Notes: a model not told the origin generated them from the sequence alone. 64,000 nt of DNA from an uncultured Bacilli bacterium (GCA_944369075.1 CALVXK010000005.1:47855-111854), one strand, 5' to 3'. Shown: positions 8,582-18,163, counted from the stretch's first letter. Program-made: numbers and translations.

Positions 8582-10241
8582 AGTTGCTTACTTCCTTCTT
8601 AAGACGAATCTTAATATCTTCTTTATTAACGTGAATTCCTACTTTATCGTTTAAGTTATAAGCATAGTTTGAATATGTAACGAAATCTTCTTCATTTTCA
8701 GTTCTAATAATATAAAGATATTGATCACCTTTATAAACACTATCAACAATTTCACCAACAATTTGGCAAGCAGGAGATTCAATATCATCAATAATTTCAA
8801 TTTTATCTAATGGAATTTCAGCTACAACATCAGCATCATTGAAATCATATTTTTTATTTTTCTTATCAACTATTTCTCCATCAACAAGTTTACCACCTTC
8901 AACAAGTTGAAGAATGTCAACATCAAATGGTTGTTCATCAATCATTACTTGATTTTCTTTATTAATCCAAGCATCGGTGTAAATATTTGTTGTGAAGTCT
9001 TTTTTCATAATATGAATTGAATCTGGTTCAATATCTAAAGAAACGATAGCTCCATCTTCATATTCTTTTGTTGATTTAACCATGACTTCATTTTTACCAA
9101 CCATGACAACATATTGATAATTTAAGCCTTTGAAGATTTTAGAAATAATCTTTCCTTGAATCATTCCTTCCCCTTCTTTATTCATTACGATGTCTTCAGG
9201 ACGAACGACAACATCAACTTTTTCATTAATAGGGAATTCATCAATACAAGCAAAGTTATGATCTAAGAATCTAACAACTTTATCTTCCATCATAGTTGCG
9301 TTATAAATATTTGATTCACCAATAAAGTCAGCAACGAATGCATTTTTTGGTTCATCATAAATATCTTTTGGACGACCAATTTGTTGAATAACACCATCTT
9401 TCATAATAATAATAGTGTCAGACATTGTTAAAGCTTCTTCTTGGTCGTGAGTAACATAAATAAATGTAATTCCAAGTTTTGTATGCATCTCTTTAAGTTC
9501 GAGTTGCATATCTTTTCTCATCTTTAAGTCTAAAGCTCCTAAAGGTTCATCAAGAAGTAAAATTTCTGGTTCAACAACAATAGCTCTAGCAATGGCAACT
9601 CTTTGTTGTTGCCCACCACTTAAAGTATCAATACTTCTATTTTCAAGAGCTTCTAAATCGACAATTTTTAAGGCACGAGCAACTTTCTCATCGATCTCTT
9701 TAGCACTAAGTTTTGTATACTTATATGCTTGTTCTTTTGTAGTAAGAGCTTCATTAAGTTTTTTAGAAAGTTCTTCTAACTTTAACTCTTTCTCTTCGTT
9801 ACTTAGATGTTTATTTCTTTTTGTTAAATGCATCTCTCTTTTGATGTCTTTAACTTTGCCCTTGTTAATTTTTAAAATAGGATTTCCATCCTTGTCTTTT
9901 AAAGCAACAGGAATTTTCTTAAGTTTAAGACCAAAAGCGATGTTATCATAAACGTCTAAATGTGGAAAAAGAGCATATCTTTGGAAGACCATGTTAATTG
10001 GCCTTTTATTAGGTGGAAGATTTGAAATATTCTTCCCATTTAGCAAGATTTCACCTTTAGAAGGAAATTCAAATCCCGCTATCATTCTTAAAGTTGTAGA
10101 TTTACCACAACCAGAAGGACCTAAAAGCGTAACAAACTCACCTTTACGAACATAAAAAGATACATCATCAACTGCAACTGTATCATCATCGTAAATCTTG
10201 GAAACGTTTTTAAGATCAATAATATAGTTCTTATTCTCCAT
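8571..10241 (-). CDS. potA: Spermidine/putrescine ABC transporter ATPase PotA, with internal insertion
   Basis: This 556-residue ATPase powers polyamine import. Walker A is GPSGCGKST (41-49), the Q-loop Q87, the signature LSGGQQ (207-212), Walker B ILLLDEP (227-233), and the switch His lies in VTHDQEEA. It is far longer than the usual 360-380 residues: an approximately 68-residue charged, coiled-coil-like insertion occupies about 111-178, between Q-loop and signature, and the C-terminal TOBE region is extended. A similarly enlarged PotA is known in Mycoplasma genitalium. The start is supported by AGGAGG about 8 nt upstream. It is the first gene of potABCD. Confidence 0.92.
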   Translation of the reverse strand: MENKNYIIDLKNVSKIYDDDTVAVDDVSFYVRKGEFVTLLGPSGCGKSTTLRMIAGFEFPSKGEILLNGKNISNLPPNKRPINMVFQRYALFPHLDVYDNIAFGLKLKKIPVALKDKDGNPILKINKGKVKDIKREMHLTKRNKHLSNEEKELKLEELSKKLNEALTTKEQAYKYTKLSAKEIDEKVARALKIVDLEALENRSIDTLSGGQQQRVAIARAIVVEPEILLLDEPLGALDLKMRKDMQLELKEMHTKLGITFIYVTHDQEEALTMSDTIIIMKDGVIQQIGRPKDIYDEPKNAFVADFIGESNIYNATMMEDKVVRFLDHNFACIDEFPINEKVDVVVRPEDIVMNKEGEGMIQGKIISKIFKGLNYQYVVMVGKNEVMVKSTKEYEDGAIVSLDIEPDSIHIMKKDFTTNIYTDAWINKENQVMIDEQPFDVDILQLVEGGKLVDGEIVDKKNKKYDFNDADVVAEIPLDKIEIIDDIESPACQIVGEIVDSVYKGDQYLYIIRTENEEDFVTYSNYAYNLNDKVGIHVNKEDIKIRLKKEVSNYEI

Positions 10242-10361
10242 AAGTAAGACCTCCTATTACCTGCCTTAAAAATTAAAACATTGAGCAAAAATATAAATGT
10301 TTTTTTGTCAAAATACAACAATTTTTTTATTAATTTTTTTTAACAAATTTTTAAATTTAAA

Positions 10362-10396
10362 AAAATCGCGATATTTACGGTCATTATCGCGATTTT
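10362..10396 (-). terminator. Terminator near the pot/purA boundary
   Basis: A 12-bp perfect stem (10362-10373 with 10385-10396) has A-runs on its left side, so the minus-strand transcript ends in U's. It lies upstream of purA and downstream of potA's start. In this minus-strand order it would end transcription arriving from potA's upstream side before purA, or shape the purA-pot junction. Orientation is the only uncertainty. Confidence 0.5.
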
Positions 10397-10444
10397 CTAA
10401 TGTTAAAAATTATCAAAATTTTAATAAAAAATTAACACGATTTT

Positions 10445-11722
10445 TTAGAAAATTTCTTTTCTAATTATAGTTTCACTTTTATCTTTACCAACACTAACAA
10501 TTACAATCTCAATTCCTAAAAATTCTTCAATAAAATTAATGTAATTTTTTGCCTCAATTGGAAGCTCTTCATATGACTTACATTTTGAAATATCTTCCTT
10601 AAAAGATGGGAAAGTTTTATAAATTGGTTTGCATCTTTCTAACTCTTTTAAAGATGTTGGAAGATAGTCGATTGTTTTACCATCAAGACTATAAGCAACA
10701 CAAGCTTTAATTTCGTTAACGTCTTTTAAAATATCGAGTAACATTAAAGCTCCATATTTAAATCCATTAACTGATTGAGAATATTTTAATTGTACTAAAT
10801 CTAGCCAGCCAATTCTTCTTGCTCTATGAGTATTTACACCATATTCATGAGCATCTTCTCTAATTTTTGTAGCAGTATCATCAAAAAGTTCAGTAACAAA
10901 AGGTCCTTCCCCAACTCTAGTCGTATAAGATTTAATTATACCTAAAGCTCCTTCAATATAACCTAAACCAATTCCACTACCACTAATTGCTCCTCCTGCA
11001 ATAACATTTGAAGAAGTTACATAAGGGAAAGTACCAAAATCAACATCAAGCATTGTGCCTTGAGCACCTTCAAACAATATTTTCTTATTTTCTTTTCTAA
11101 GCTTAGCAACAAAAGGAACGCTTTCTATAATATGCGGAAGTAAAATTTCTCTAGCTTTTCTATATTCTTCTTTATATTCTTCAAAATTAATTTTATTTCC
11201 GCCATAAAATTCAATTAAAGCATTCTTTTCATTAATTTTATTTTCTAAAATAGTTAAAAAATCTTCATCTTTTAAATCAGACATTCTTAAAGAAGATCTT
11301 TCAGCTTTATCTGTATAAGAAGGTCCAATTCCTTTTTTAGTAGTTCCGATTTTTTTAGAAGAAAGTTTAGCTTCTTTAAGCCCATCAAGTTCAATATCAT
11401 AAATTAAATCTAATGTAGCTTGAGAAGAAATATAAAGATTAGATGATGTATAACCTTCTTTTTTTAATTCATCCATTTCTTTAACTAAAGAAAGAGGGTT
11501 AATGACCATTCCGTTTCCTAAAAGATTAACCTTTTCTTCATAAAAAATACCTGAAGGAATAGTTCTTAAATGGAACTCTTTTCCATTAAATTTAACGGTA
11601 TGACCTGCATTATCTCCACCTTGATAACGAATAATTACATCAGCTTTTTCAGCTAAATAATTAACGATCTTGCCTTTTCCTTCGTCTCCCCATTGAGCGC
11701 CAACAACTACTAAACTATTCAT
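10445..11722 (-). CDS. purA: Adenylosuccinate synthetase
   Basis: This 425-residue enzyme joins IMP and aspartate using GTP to make adenylosuccinate, the first committed step to AMP. The N-terminal GDEGKGK P-loop (12-18) with catalytic Asp13 and the NAGHT segment (His41) are intact, as is the signature region around GIGPSYTDK. Length matches the family. It lies 13 bp after purB, giving both AMP-branch enzymes in one unit behind argS. Confidence 0.97.
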   Translation of the reverse strand: MNSLVVVGAQWGDEGKGKIVNYLAEKADVIIRYQGGDNAGHTVKFNGKEFHLRTIPSGIFYEEKVNLLGNGMVINPLSLVKEMDELKKEGYTSSNLYISSQATLDLIYDIELDGLKEAKLSSKKIGTTKKGIGPSYTDKAERSSLRMSDLKDEDFLTILENKINEKNALIEFYGGNKINFEEYKEEYRKAREILLPHIIESVPFVAKLRKENKKILFEGAQGTMLDVDFGTFPYVTSSNVIAGGAISGSGIGLGYIEGALGIIKSYTTRVGEGPFVTELFDDTATKIREDAHEYGVNTHRARRIGWLDLVQLKYSQSVNGFKYGALMLLDILKDVNEIKACVAYSLDGKTIDYLPTSLKELERCKPIYKTFPSFKEDISKCKSYEELPIEAKNYINFIEEFLGIEIVIVSVGKDKSETIIRKEIF

Positions 11723-11735
11723 TTTTTTAACTCCT

Positions 11736-13043
11736 TTAATCTAAAATTCCAACAGCTTGATATATCTTATCAACGTTTTTAAAAACGTAAGAATACGAGA
11801 ATAATTCATCTAATTCTTCTTTTGTTAGTAAAGAAGAAAACAACTTATCTTCTAATAATAAATCTTTTAAAGGAATATGCTTGTTATATGCTTTAAAAGC
11901 TAAAACTTGAATTGCATCATAAATTTCTTCTCTAGAATAAGATTTAGTTTCATGAGAAAGAACAAAGTTCATTACTCTACCACTATAAATTACTCCATAA
12001 TCAGAATTAATATCTTCAATCATCTTATCTTCATGTACTTCAAGTTTTGATAAAATATTGTTAGTTCTTCTTAATATATAAATAATTAAGGAAATATCAT
12101 CAGGAATATATATTCTTTCATTCGAAGAATGAGAAATATCTCTTTCATGCCATAAATCATTATTCATTATTGACATAGTTAAAGAAGAAATAATGTATCT
12201 AGCTAAACCAGTGACGTTTTCACTAGAAATAGGATTTTTCTTATGAGGCATTGCACTACTTCCTTTTTGGTTAGGAGCAAAATATTCGTTAACTTCTCTT
12301 ACTTCACTTCTTGATAAATGTCTAATTTCAGTAGCAATTTTAATAATTAAAGAAGCAATTGCAACTAAAGAATATGTATATGACATTAATCTATCTCTAG
12401 ATAAAACTTGAGTTGAAATATTTGCTTTATTTAAATCTAATTCTTTAGCAACTAAACCCTCAATTTCATAAGGAATATTAGCAAAATTACCAACTGTTCC
12501 ACTAATTTTAGCGCAGGTTAAATTACTTGATTCTTTAATAAATCTTTCTTTATCTCTTTTAAGTTCATCATAATATAAAGCAAATTTTAGTCCAAAAGAT
12601 GTAACTTCAGCATGCATTCCATGACTTCTTCCGATTATTGGAGTCATTTTATATTTCAAAGCTAATTCTTTTAAAGTTTCTAATAAAGAGTCGATGGCTT
12701 CTAATATAAATTTATTAGCATCTTTAATTTGTAAAGATAAAGCGGTATCAACTACATCAGTGGAAGTTAAATTATAATGAACCCACTTCTTTTCATCCCC
12801 TAAAAAAGTTGATAAAGATCTAGTAAAAGCAATAACATCATGTTTAGTTTCTTTTTCTATTTCATTAATTAAATTTACATCTACTTTGGCTTTTTCTTTA
12901 ATTTTTAAATAGTCTTCATTTGGAATAAGACCAATCGTAACATAAGCTTTAATTACGGCAAGTTCGACTTTTAAAAAGTAGTTGTATCTACTTTCAAGCG
13001 AAAAAATATCTTCAATCTCTTTTATTTGATATCTAGAAATCAT
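11736..13043 (-). CDS. purB: Adenylosuccinate lyase
   Basis: This 435-residue fumarase/aspartase-superfamily enzyme cleaves adenylosuccinate to AMP and fumarate, and also SAICAR in de novo purine synthesis. The superfamily signature SSAMPHKKNP lies at about residues 261-270, the catalytic-His segment GRSHGMHAE near 138-146, and HYNLTSTDV near 86. It sits between argS (15 bp) and purA (13 bp). Confidence 0.96.
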   Translation of the reverse strand: MISRYQIKEIEDIFSLESRYNYFLKVELAVIKAYVTIGLIPNEDYLKIKEKAKVDVNLINEIEKETKHDVIAFTRSLSTFLGDEKKWVHYNLTSTDVVDTALSLQIKDANKFILEAIDSLLETLKELALKYKMTPIIGRSHGMHAEVTSFGLKFALYYDELKRDKERFIKESSNLTCAKISGTVGNFANIPYEIEGLVAKELDLNKANISTQVLSRDRLMSYTYSLVAIASLIIKIATEIRHLSRSEVREVNEYFAPNQKGSSAMPHKKNPISSENVTGLARYIISSLTMSIMNNDLWHERDISHSSNERIYIPDDISLIIYILRRTNNILSKLEVHEDKMIEDINSDYGVIYSGRVMNFVLSHETKSYSREEIYDAIQVLAFKAYNKHIPLKDLLLEDKLFSSLLTKEELDELFSYSYVFKNVDKIYQAVGILD

Positions 13044-13058
13044 AATTATACCTAATTA

Positions 13059-14705
13059 TTACATCTTTTCTTTAATTTCAACACCAATTAAGTTTAAAGC
13101 ATTCTTAATTACAATTGAAATTGCTTTAACTAAAGCAAGTCTTTCTTTAGTTAAATCTTTATTTTCATCAATAATTCTAACTTCATTATAGTAAGAATGG
13201 AATAATTGAGCGAGTTTATAAACATAGTTACAAATCTTATTAACTTCTTTTGAAATGGCAACATCTTCAATTAATTTAGGGAAAGAATCAAGATGCTTTA
13301 AAATTTCAATTTCTTTTTCATTAGTTAATAAAGAATATTTATCTTTAATTTCAAATTCACTATCTTTTTCTAAAATAGAAGCAATTCTAGCATAAGCATA
13401 TTGAATATAATAAACAGGATTATCAGCGCTTTGTTTTCTTGCTAAAGATAAATCAAAATCTAAATGTGAATCAATAGGTTTAGAAATAAAGAAATATCTA
13501 GCTACATCAACTCCTACATCTTCACAAAGTTCTCTAATGGTAACAGCATTGCCTGTTCTTTTAGACATTTTAACTTCTTCACCATTTTCCATAAGTCTAA
13601 CTATTTGAATAATTAAGACTTCTAAATTATTAGGATTATAACCTAAAATTTCAAGAGAAGCTTTAAGTCTAGCAATATAGCCATGGTGATCAGCACCTAA
13701 AATATCGATTAATTTATCATATCCTCTATCAAACTTATCTTTATGGTATGAAATATCAGGGGTGAGGTAAGTTAAACTTCCATCACTCTTAATTAAAACT
13801 CTATCCTTATCGTCGCCAAACTCGGTTGTTTTAAGCCAGAAAGCTCCGTCTTTTTCATAAGTATAAGGTGATTTTCTTAAGAAATTTAATGTATTTTCAA
13901 CTTTTAATGTAGAATAAAGTTCTCTTTCGCTTTGATAATGATCAAAACTTACTCTATATAAATCTAAATCTCTTTTAATTTTATCTAATTCAAGTTTAAT
14001 TCCAACATCTTTAAAATGCTCTAAAGACTCTTTTTCACTTACTTTTAACCATTTATCACCATCTTCATCTTTGATTTTTGCTGCTAAAACTTGAACATCT
14101 TTTCCTTGATAGCCAATAGAATCAAAATCAAAAGCTAAGCCTAGAGCTTCTTTATATCTTTCAAGAAGTGATTTTCCTAAAACTTCAATTTGATTTCCGG
14201 CATCATTAACATAATATTCTCTTAAAATATTATATCCAGCAAAACTCATTACTCTAGTTAAAGTATCGCCATATGCTGCACCTCTAGCATGACCTAAATG
14301 TAAATCTCCTGTAGGATTAGCACTTACATATTCAACCATTATTTTTTCAGGTTTTGCTTCTCCTTTTCCGTAATTTTTATCTAAAGTAATAACAGTTTTA
14401 ATTACTCTTGATAAACTATCTTTTTTTAAAAATAAATTAATAAATCCAGGTTTAACTAGTTCAACGTTTTCAAATGTATCACTTTCCTTTAATTTTTCAA
14501 CTATTGGAGTAGCAATCGAAATTGGATCTTTATGCAAAATTTTAGTTAATCTCATAGCGATATTTGTTGAATAATCACCATGAACTTTATCTTTTGGAAT
14601 TTCAACCATCACTAAAGTTGATAAAGTATTTTCATCTATTTCATTAAATGTATTTTTAACAGAATTAATAATAATATCTTGAAGACTTTTTGTAATTTCA
14701 CTCAT
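13059..14705 (-). CDS. argS: Arginyl-tRNA synthetase
   Basis: This 548-residue class I synthetase charges tRNA-Arg. The HIGH motif is HLGH within ANPTGDLHLGHARG (about 130-143) and the KMSKR loop is VKMSKRTGN (about 377-385). An N-terminal Add-1 domain and C-terminal DALR anticodon-binding domain are present by pattern and length. It is the first gene of argS-purB-purA. Confidence 0.97.
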   Translation of the reverse strand: MSEITKSLQDIIINSVKNTFNEIDENTLSTLVMVEIPKDKVHGDYSTNIAMRLTKILHKDPISIATPIVEKLKESDTFENVELVKPGFINLFLKKDSLSRVIKTVITLDKNYGKGEAKPEKIMVEYVSANPTGDLHLGHARGAAYGDTLTRVMSFAGYNILREYYVNDAGNQIEVLGKSLLERYKEALGLAFDFDSIGYQGKDVQVLAAKIKDEDGDKWLKVSEKESLEHFKDVGIKLELDKIKRDLDLYRVSFDHYQSERELYSTLKVENTLNFLRKSPYTYEKDGAFWLKTTEFGDDKDRVLIKSDGSLTYLTPDISYHKDKFDRGYDKLIDILGADHHGYIARLKASLEILGYNPNNLEVLIIQIVRLMENGEEVKMSKRTGNAVTIRELCEDVGVDVARYFFISKPIDSHLDFDLSLARKQSADNPVYYIQYAYARIASILEKDSEFEIKDKYSLLTNEKEIEILKHLDSFPKLIEDVAISKEVNKICNYVYKLAQLFHSYYNEVRIIDENKDLTKERLALVKAISIVIKNALNLIGVEIKEKM

Positions 14706-14816
14706 AGTTTTCTTTCCTTAAATTCACGATAAAAAATATATCATTTTTAACGTTAATTAACAAACCTAAATAGTCTTATTTTTTAAACTTTTATATTATT
14801 TTTTATTTCTAAACTT

Positions 14817-15401
14817 TTATACATCTTTTACTTCTAAACTACCATCTATTTTTATCATATTATTTCTTACCTTTGTTGAAGAAATATTTGATAATTCTAA
14901 ATTAGGATCAAAGAAAATACATTGATTTTTATATTCTTTATATAACTTGTTTTTATAAAATAAATCAAAATCTATACCAACACGTTTTATTATAACTATT
15001 TTGAAGTTTTCTAATATTTCTTTAGCTTTATACCATTTATAAAAACTAGAAAGTTTTTCATCTCCCATTGCAAAATATATCACATCATTTTGAGAATATT
15101 TATTTTTAAAATACATTAAGGAATCAAATGTTTTAAAGTTAGGATTATTAATTTCAAGTAAAGATAACTCAAAATTAAATCCTTTTTTAACATTATTTAC
15201 TAATTCGTTAAGTAAGAAAATTCTTTTATTTTCCTCAATAATATCCTTTTGATTATATTTTTTTATATTTTTAATAAAGTTAGTTGTTGTTGGTAAAAAG
15301 ATTAATTTATCTAAAGAAAGATTCTTATATAAAGATTTAGCTACACTAATATGGGCGATAGTTAAAGGATTAAAACTTCCTCCAAAAATCAATACTTTCA
15401 T
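14817..15401 (-). CDS. nadD: Nicotinate-nucleotide adenylyltransferase
   Basis: This 194-residue nucleotidyltransferase-fold protein is likely NadD, which forms deamido-NAD from NaMN and ATP. The N-terminal GGSFNPLTIAH carries the (T/H)xGH-like active-site signature, and SSTKVRN near residues 173-179 matches the family ISSTxIR motif. The stop of the aldo/keto reductase gene's 5' neighbour position is close: the two genes are separated by 5 bp on the same strand. No HD-domain (YqeK) partner is seen next to it. Confidence 0.82.
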   Translation of the reverse strand: MKVLIFGGSFNPLTIAHISVAKSLYKNLSLDKLIFLPTTTNFIKNIKKYNQKDIIEENKRIFLLNELVNNVKKGFNFELSLLEINNPNFKTFDSLMYFKNKYSQNDVIYFAMGDEKLSSFYKWYKAKEILENFKIVIIKRVGIDFDLFYKNKLYKEYKNQCIFFDPNLELSNISSTKVRNNMIKIDGSLEVKDV

Positions 15402-15406
15402 ATATT

Positions 15407-16528
15407 TTATTTATCAAAAGTTTCACTAACTTTAACTAAAAGTTCACGAATATGAAGATGTTGTGGACAAATATTTTCACATTTTCCACATTTAATACAA
15501 TCTTTTGCTTTTCCATTTTCTTCACTAGTACTACTTTTATAAGTGTTAAAAGAATCGTTATCGTTAAATAAAAGATGGTTATTATAAGCATAAAATAAAT
15601 TAGGAATTTTAATATGTTTTGGACATCCATCAACACAATATTTACAAGAAGTACAAGCAATAGTAGGAATTTCATTAAATACTTTAACTACTTCTTTTAA
15701 TGTATCTTTTTCTTTATCATTTAATGGTACAAAATCTTTCATAAATGATACGTTATCTTTTAATTGATCAAAAGTATTCATTCCACTTAAGACCATAAAA
15801 ACATTATCAAAAGATGCTGCAAATCTAATAGCATAAGATGCATTACTTCCATTATTTAAATCTTTTAATAATTTATCAGCTTTTGGAGGTAAATTAACTA
15901 ATCTTCCTCCTTTAACTGGTTCCATTACAATTACTGGTTTATGATGTTTAAGGCATACTTCATAACATAATTTAGATTGAACATCTTCACTTTCATAGTC
16001 TAAATAATTAAATTGAAGTTGAACAACTTCAATTTCAGGATGTTCATTTAATATTTTGTCTAAATATTCTGCACTATCATGAAATGATATACCAATATGT
16101 TTAATCTTACCTTCTTCTTTTAGTTTCTTAGCAACTTCATAAGCATGAGCTTTTTGATATTTTTCATAGTTATTTCTACTTTGAGCATGCATTAAATACA
16201 AATCAAAATAAGAAACTCCCGTGCATTCTAATTGTAGATTGAAAAATGGAATAATATCTTCTTCTTTTTCAAAACATGATGAAGATAGTTTATTAGTTAA
16301 TACAAAATCTTCCCTTTTATATCTAGAAGTTAAACATTCTTTTAATGCTTTTTCACTTTCCCCATTAAGATAAACATGGGCTGTATCAAAATAGTTAAAA
16401 CCACTTGCCATGAAATAATCAACCCACTTCTTAAATGAATCTAAATCAACTTTATTATTTTCATCTAAAGCAAGTCTCATTACTCCAAAACCAAAATTTT
16501 TCTTAATATTATCAAATGGATGTGACAT
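15407..16528 (-). CDS. Aldo/keto reductase with C-terminal 4Fe-4S ferredoxin domain
   Basis: This 373-residue protein has an aldo/keto reductase barrel (about 1-280). It carries the family catalytic Tyr/Asp pattern (FNYFDTAHVYLNG, near 45-57) and Lys in LTNKLSS. After the barrel come cysteine motifs CTSCKYCVDGC (near 292-302) and CIKCGKCENICP (near 342-353), suggesting one or two 4Fe-4S clusters. It resembles the MocA/YccK-type reductases of anaerobes, with unknown substrate. It is the last host gene before the integrated element's left boundary. Confidence 0.88.
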   Translation of the reverse strand: MSHPFDNIKKNFGFGVMRLALDENNKVDLDSFKKWVDYFMASGFNYFDTAHVYLNGESEKALKECLTSRYKREDFVLTNKLSSSCFEKEEDIIPFFNLQLECTGVSYFDLYLMHAQSRNNYEKYQKAHAYEVAKKLKEEGKIKHIGISFHDSAEYLDKILNEHPEIEVVQLQFNYLDYESEDVQSKLCYEVCLKHHKPVIVMEPVKGGRLVNLPPKADKLLKDLNNGSNASYAIRFAASFDNVFMVLSGMNTFDQLKDNVSFMKDFVPLNDKEKDTLKEVVKVFNEIPTIACTSCKYCVDGCPKHIKIPNLFYAYNNHLLFNDNDSFNTYKSSTSEENGKAKDCIKCGKCENICPQHLHIRELLVKVSETFDK

Positions 16529-16614
16529 ATTTTTTCTCCTTAAATTCTTATTAATATTTTAATCTAGTTTTACAAATATAAGAACAAAAAATAAAAGACA
16601 TAAAATTGTATAAT

Positions 16615-16666
16615 AAAAAAACGCGATAATTATCGCGTTATTTTTAAATTGGTGACCTTAAGGCGA
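16615..16666. repeat. attL: left 52-bp direct repeat of the integrated element
   Basis: This matches 33191-33242 at 49 of 52 positions. It contains the palindromic tRNA terminator (16620-16639) and the last 17 nt of tRNA-Arg including CCA (16650-16666), but no tRNA 5' part. The mismatches fall in the spacer between terminator and tRNA end. The uninterrupted identical core next to the element is the 18 bp at 16649-16666. Confidence 0.93.
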
Positions 16667-16685
16667 AGAAATTAGTTTTTGTGTG

Positions 16686-16709
16686 ACATATTTTATCTAT
16701 AAAATATGT
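16686..16709. other. Perfect 11-bp inverted repeat just inside attL
   Basis: Arms 16686-16696 and 16699-16709 are complementary with a 2-nt centre. There is no T-run. It could be the transcript end of the Mrr-HRDC gene (stop at 16774) or a protein-binding site for integration. Confidence 0.5.
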
Positions 16710-16773
16710 ATGTTGATGACTAAAGAACAGAACTTATAGTCATAAAAATAGATATATTTTTATAATTGATACT

Positions 16774-17493
16774 TTAGATTGTATCACTAATTATTTTTAA
16801 TAGATCATCGCCATATTTATTAATTTTCGATTTTCCTAATCCACTTATTGATTCTAGTTCTATTGATGATTTAGGTTTTTTAATAATTAAATCTTTTAAG
16901 GTTTTGTTATTAAAAACTAAGTATCTTGGAATTGAATTTTCTTCAGCTATCTTATTTCGGTATTGTTTTAATTTACTAATAATAATTTTATCTTTTTCTG
17001 TGAAAGTATAATTACTTGTAAACTCTCTTTCTTGGTTATTATTTCTTGTAAATTTAACATTATCCATTGTTTTCAAATCAGATAAAATATTTTTTATGTT
17101 TTCTCTATTTTGTACTGTTATTTCGTGATTTGTTGCGTATAGGTTTGCTTCAATAGTAAGTCTAGAAGTTGTTATTATCCATAAATAATCTAACTTATAG
17201 AAATCTTTCCCTTCACTCATTTTAACTACTTCTTTTTTTGGAATTGGATTTGACCATCTTTTAGCTTGTATTCCTATATTCATATTTCTTTTTGTTTCAT
17301 CATTAAAGAAAGTTAAGATTAAATCAATGCCGTTATCATTTGTTTTAGGAGTTTTCATAATTTGATAATTACATTTTTTGTAATACCAAAACAAAAAGTC
17401 TTCAAATTGTTCTCCTGTCATTTTATCTATTTCTTCTATTGAATTTGGAAATAGATATTGTCCTTTTTTAATTTCTTCCATTACATTAATCAT
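16774..17493 (-). CDS. Mrr-type restriction endonuclease domain fused to HRDC domain
   Basis: This 239-residue protein reads from the ATG complement at 17491-17493, preceded by GGAGA about 8 nt upstream and overlapping the repressor stop by 8 bp. Residues 25-145 match the Mrr catalytic PD-(D/E)xK fold: GEQFEDF (27-33), the acidic residue in NGIDL (Asp57), and the QAK triad (76-78). Residues 165-239 look like an HRDC nucleic-acid-binding domain, as in RecQ. Mrr enzymes cut modified or foreign DNA. Here it is co-expressed with the element's repressor, so it is likely a lysogeny-stage defence or superinfection-exclusion factor. That role is inferred. Confidence 0.8.
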   Translation of the reverse strand: MINVMEEIKKGQYLFPNSIEEIDKMTGEQFEDFLFWYYKKCNYQIMKTPKTNDNGIDLILTFFNDETKRNMNIGIQAKRWSNPIPKKEVVKMSEGKDFYKLDYLWIITTSRLTIEANLYATNHEITVQNRENIKNILSDLKTMDNVKFTRNNNQEREFTSNYTFTEKDKIIISKLKQYRNKIAEENSIPRYLVFNNKTLKDLIIKKPKSSIELESISGLGKSKINKYGDDLLKIISDTI

Positions 17494-17827
17494 TGTTACT
17501 ATCTCCATTATTAATATTAATAACTCCATAATTGTTATCTATTTTTATTTCGTTTTTATAAGCTCTTTCTATGTTGTTTATGGTATCTCTAGCTCTTAGC
17601 AAATCTTTATATTGCTGAATTGTAATTGTTATGTTCTTATTTTGTACATCTATTAAATAAGAGATCGATACTTTATAGAATTGAGATAATTTTTTAGCAT
17701 AATCAAAATTAAGAGGTATTTCATCTCTTTCATATTTCCCATAAGTTGATTGTTCAATACCTAATATTTTAGCAACTTCGGTTTGAGTCAAATTGTTTAG
17801 TTTTCTCAACTTTTTTAGGTTGTTCAT
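17486..17827 (-). CDS. XRE-family (Cro/CI-like) transcriptional repressor
   Basis: This 113-residue protein has an N-terminal helix-turn-helix (about 7-58; LTQTEVAKILGIEQSTYGKY is characteristic). Residues 70-113 may mediate oligomerisation. It is divergent from the rightward operon starting at 17939, with a 111-bp shared control region, the classical lysogeny-switch layout. It probably represses the rightward operon and is transcribed with the Mrr-HRDC gene. Confidence 0.88.
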   Translation of the reverse strand: MNNLKKLRKLNNLTQTEVAKILGIEQSTYGKYERDEIPLNFDYAKKLSQFYKVSISYLIDVQNKNITITIQQYKDLLRARDTINNIERAYKNEIKIDNNYGVININNGDSNND

Positions 17828-17868
17828 GCTTTTATTTTATTTTTTTTACTATGTTTGTAAATTAAGAC

Positions 17869-17897
17869 TTGACTTTAGGCATATATATATATATTAG
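17869..17897 (+). promoter_or_regulatory. Candidate rightward (lytic) promoter of the element
   Basis: A -35 box TTGACT (17869-17874) is followed by an AT-alternating spacer and candidate -10 sequences: TATATT at 17890-17895 (15-bp spacing) or TATTAG at 17892-17897 (17-bp spacing). It sits 42 bp before the first rightward start codon, between the repressor and the operon. Which -10 is used cannot be decided by eye. Confidence 0.65.
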
Positions 17898-17938
17898 AAA
17901 CAGATTTAGTCATTTTATGACTTGAAAGGCTCGTTTTT

Positions 17939-18160
17939 ATGCAAAATTATGTTATTAAAATTTTGGACTTAAATAATGATTTGAAGGAAATTAAGGTTAA
18001 AAAAGTTAATTCCAAATGTTTACGTTTAGGAGTTAAATTAATAACTTTTTATTTAGATGTTGAACAAAATAATCCTGTTCTTCCCACCCAAATTAGTTAT
18101 ATCAAGGGGACTAATTATTCTTTTGATAAGCTATATGAAGAAATGAGTTCTAGAGGTTAG
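17939..18160 (+). CDS. Hypothetical small protein, first gene of the element's rightward operon
   Basis: This 73-residue protein with mixed charge has no recognised family. GAAAGG at 17924-17929 provides the ribosome-binding site. The sequence pattern (alternating strands, a YIKGTNYSFDKLYEEM tail) suggests a compact alpha/beta fold. Its first position behind the repressor-controlled promoter is where phages often place a Cro-like or early regulator, but no helix-turn-helix is evident. Function unknown. Confidence 0.7.
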   Translation: MQNYVIKILDLNNDLKEIKVKKVNSKCLRLGVKLITFYLDVEQNNPVLPTQISYIKGTNYSFDKLYEEMSSRG

Positions 18161-18163
18161 TTT

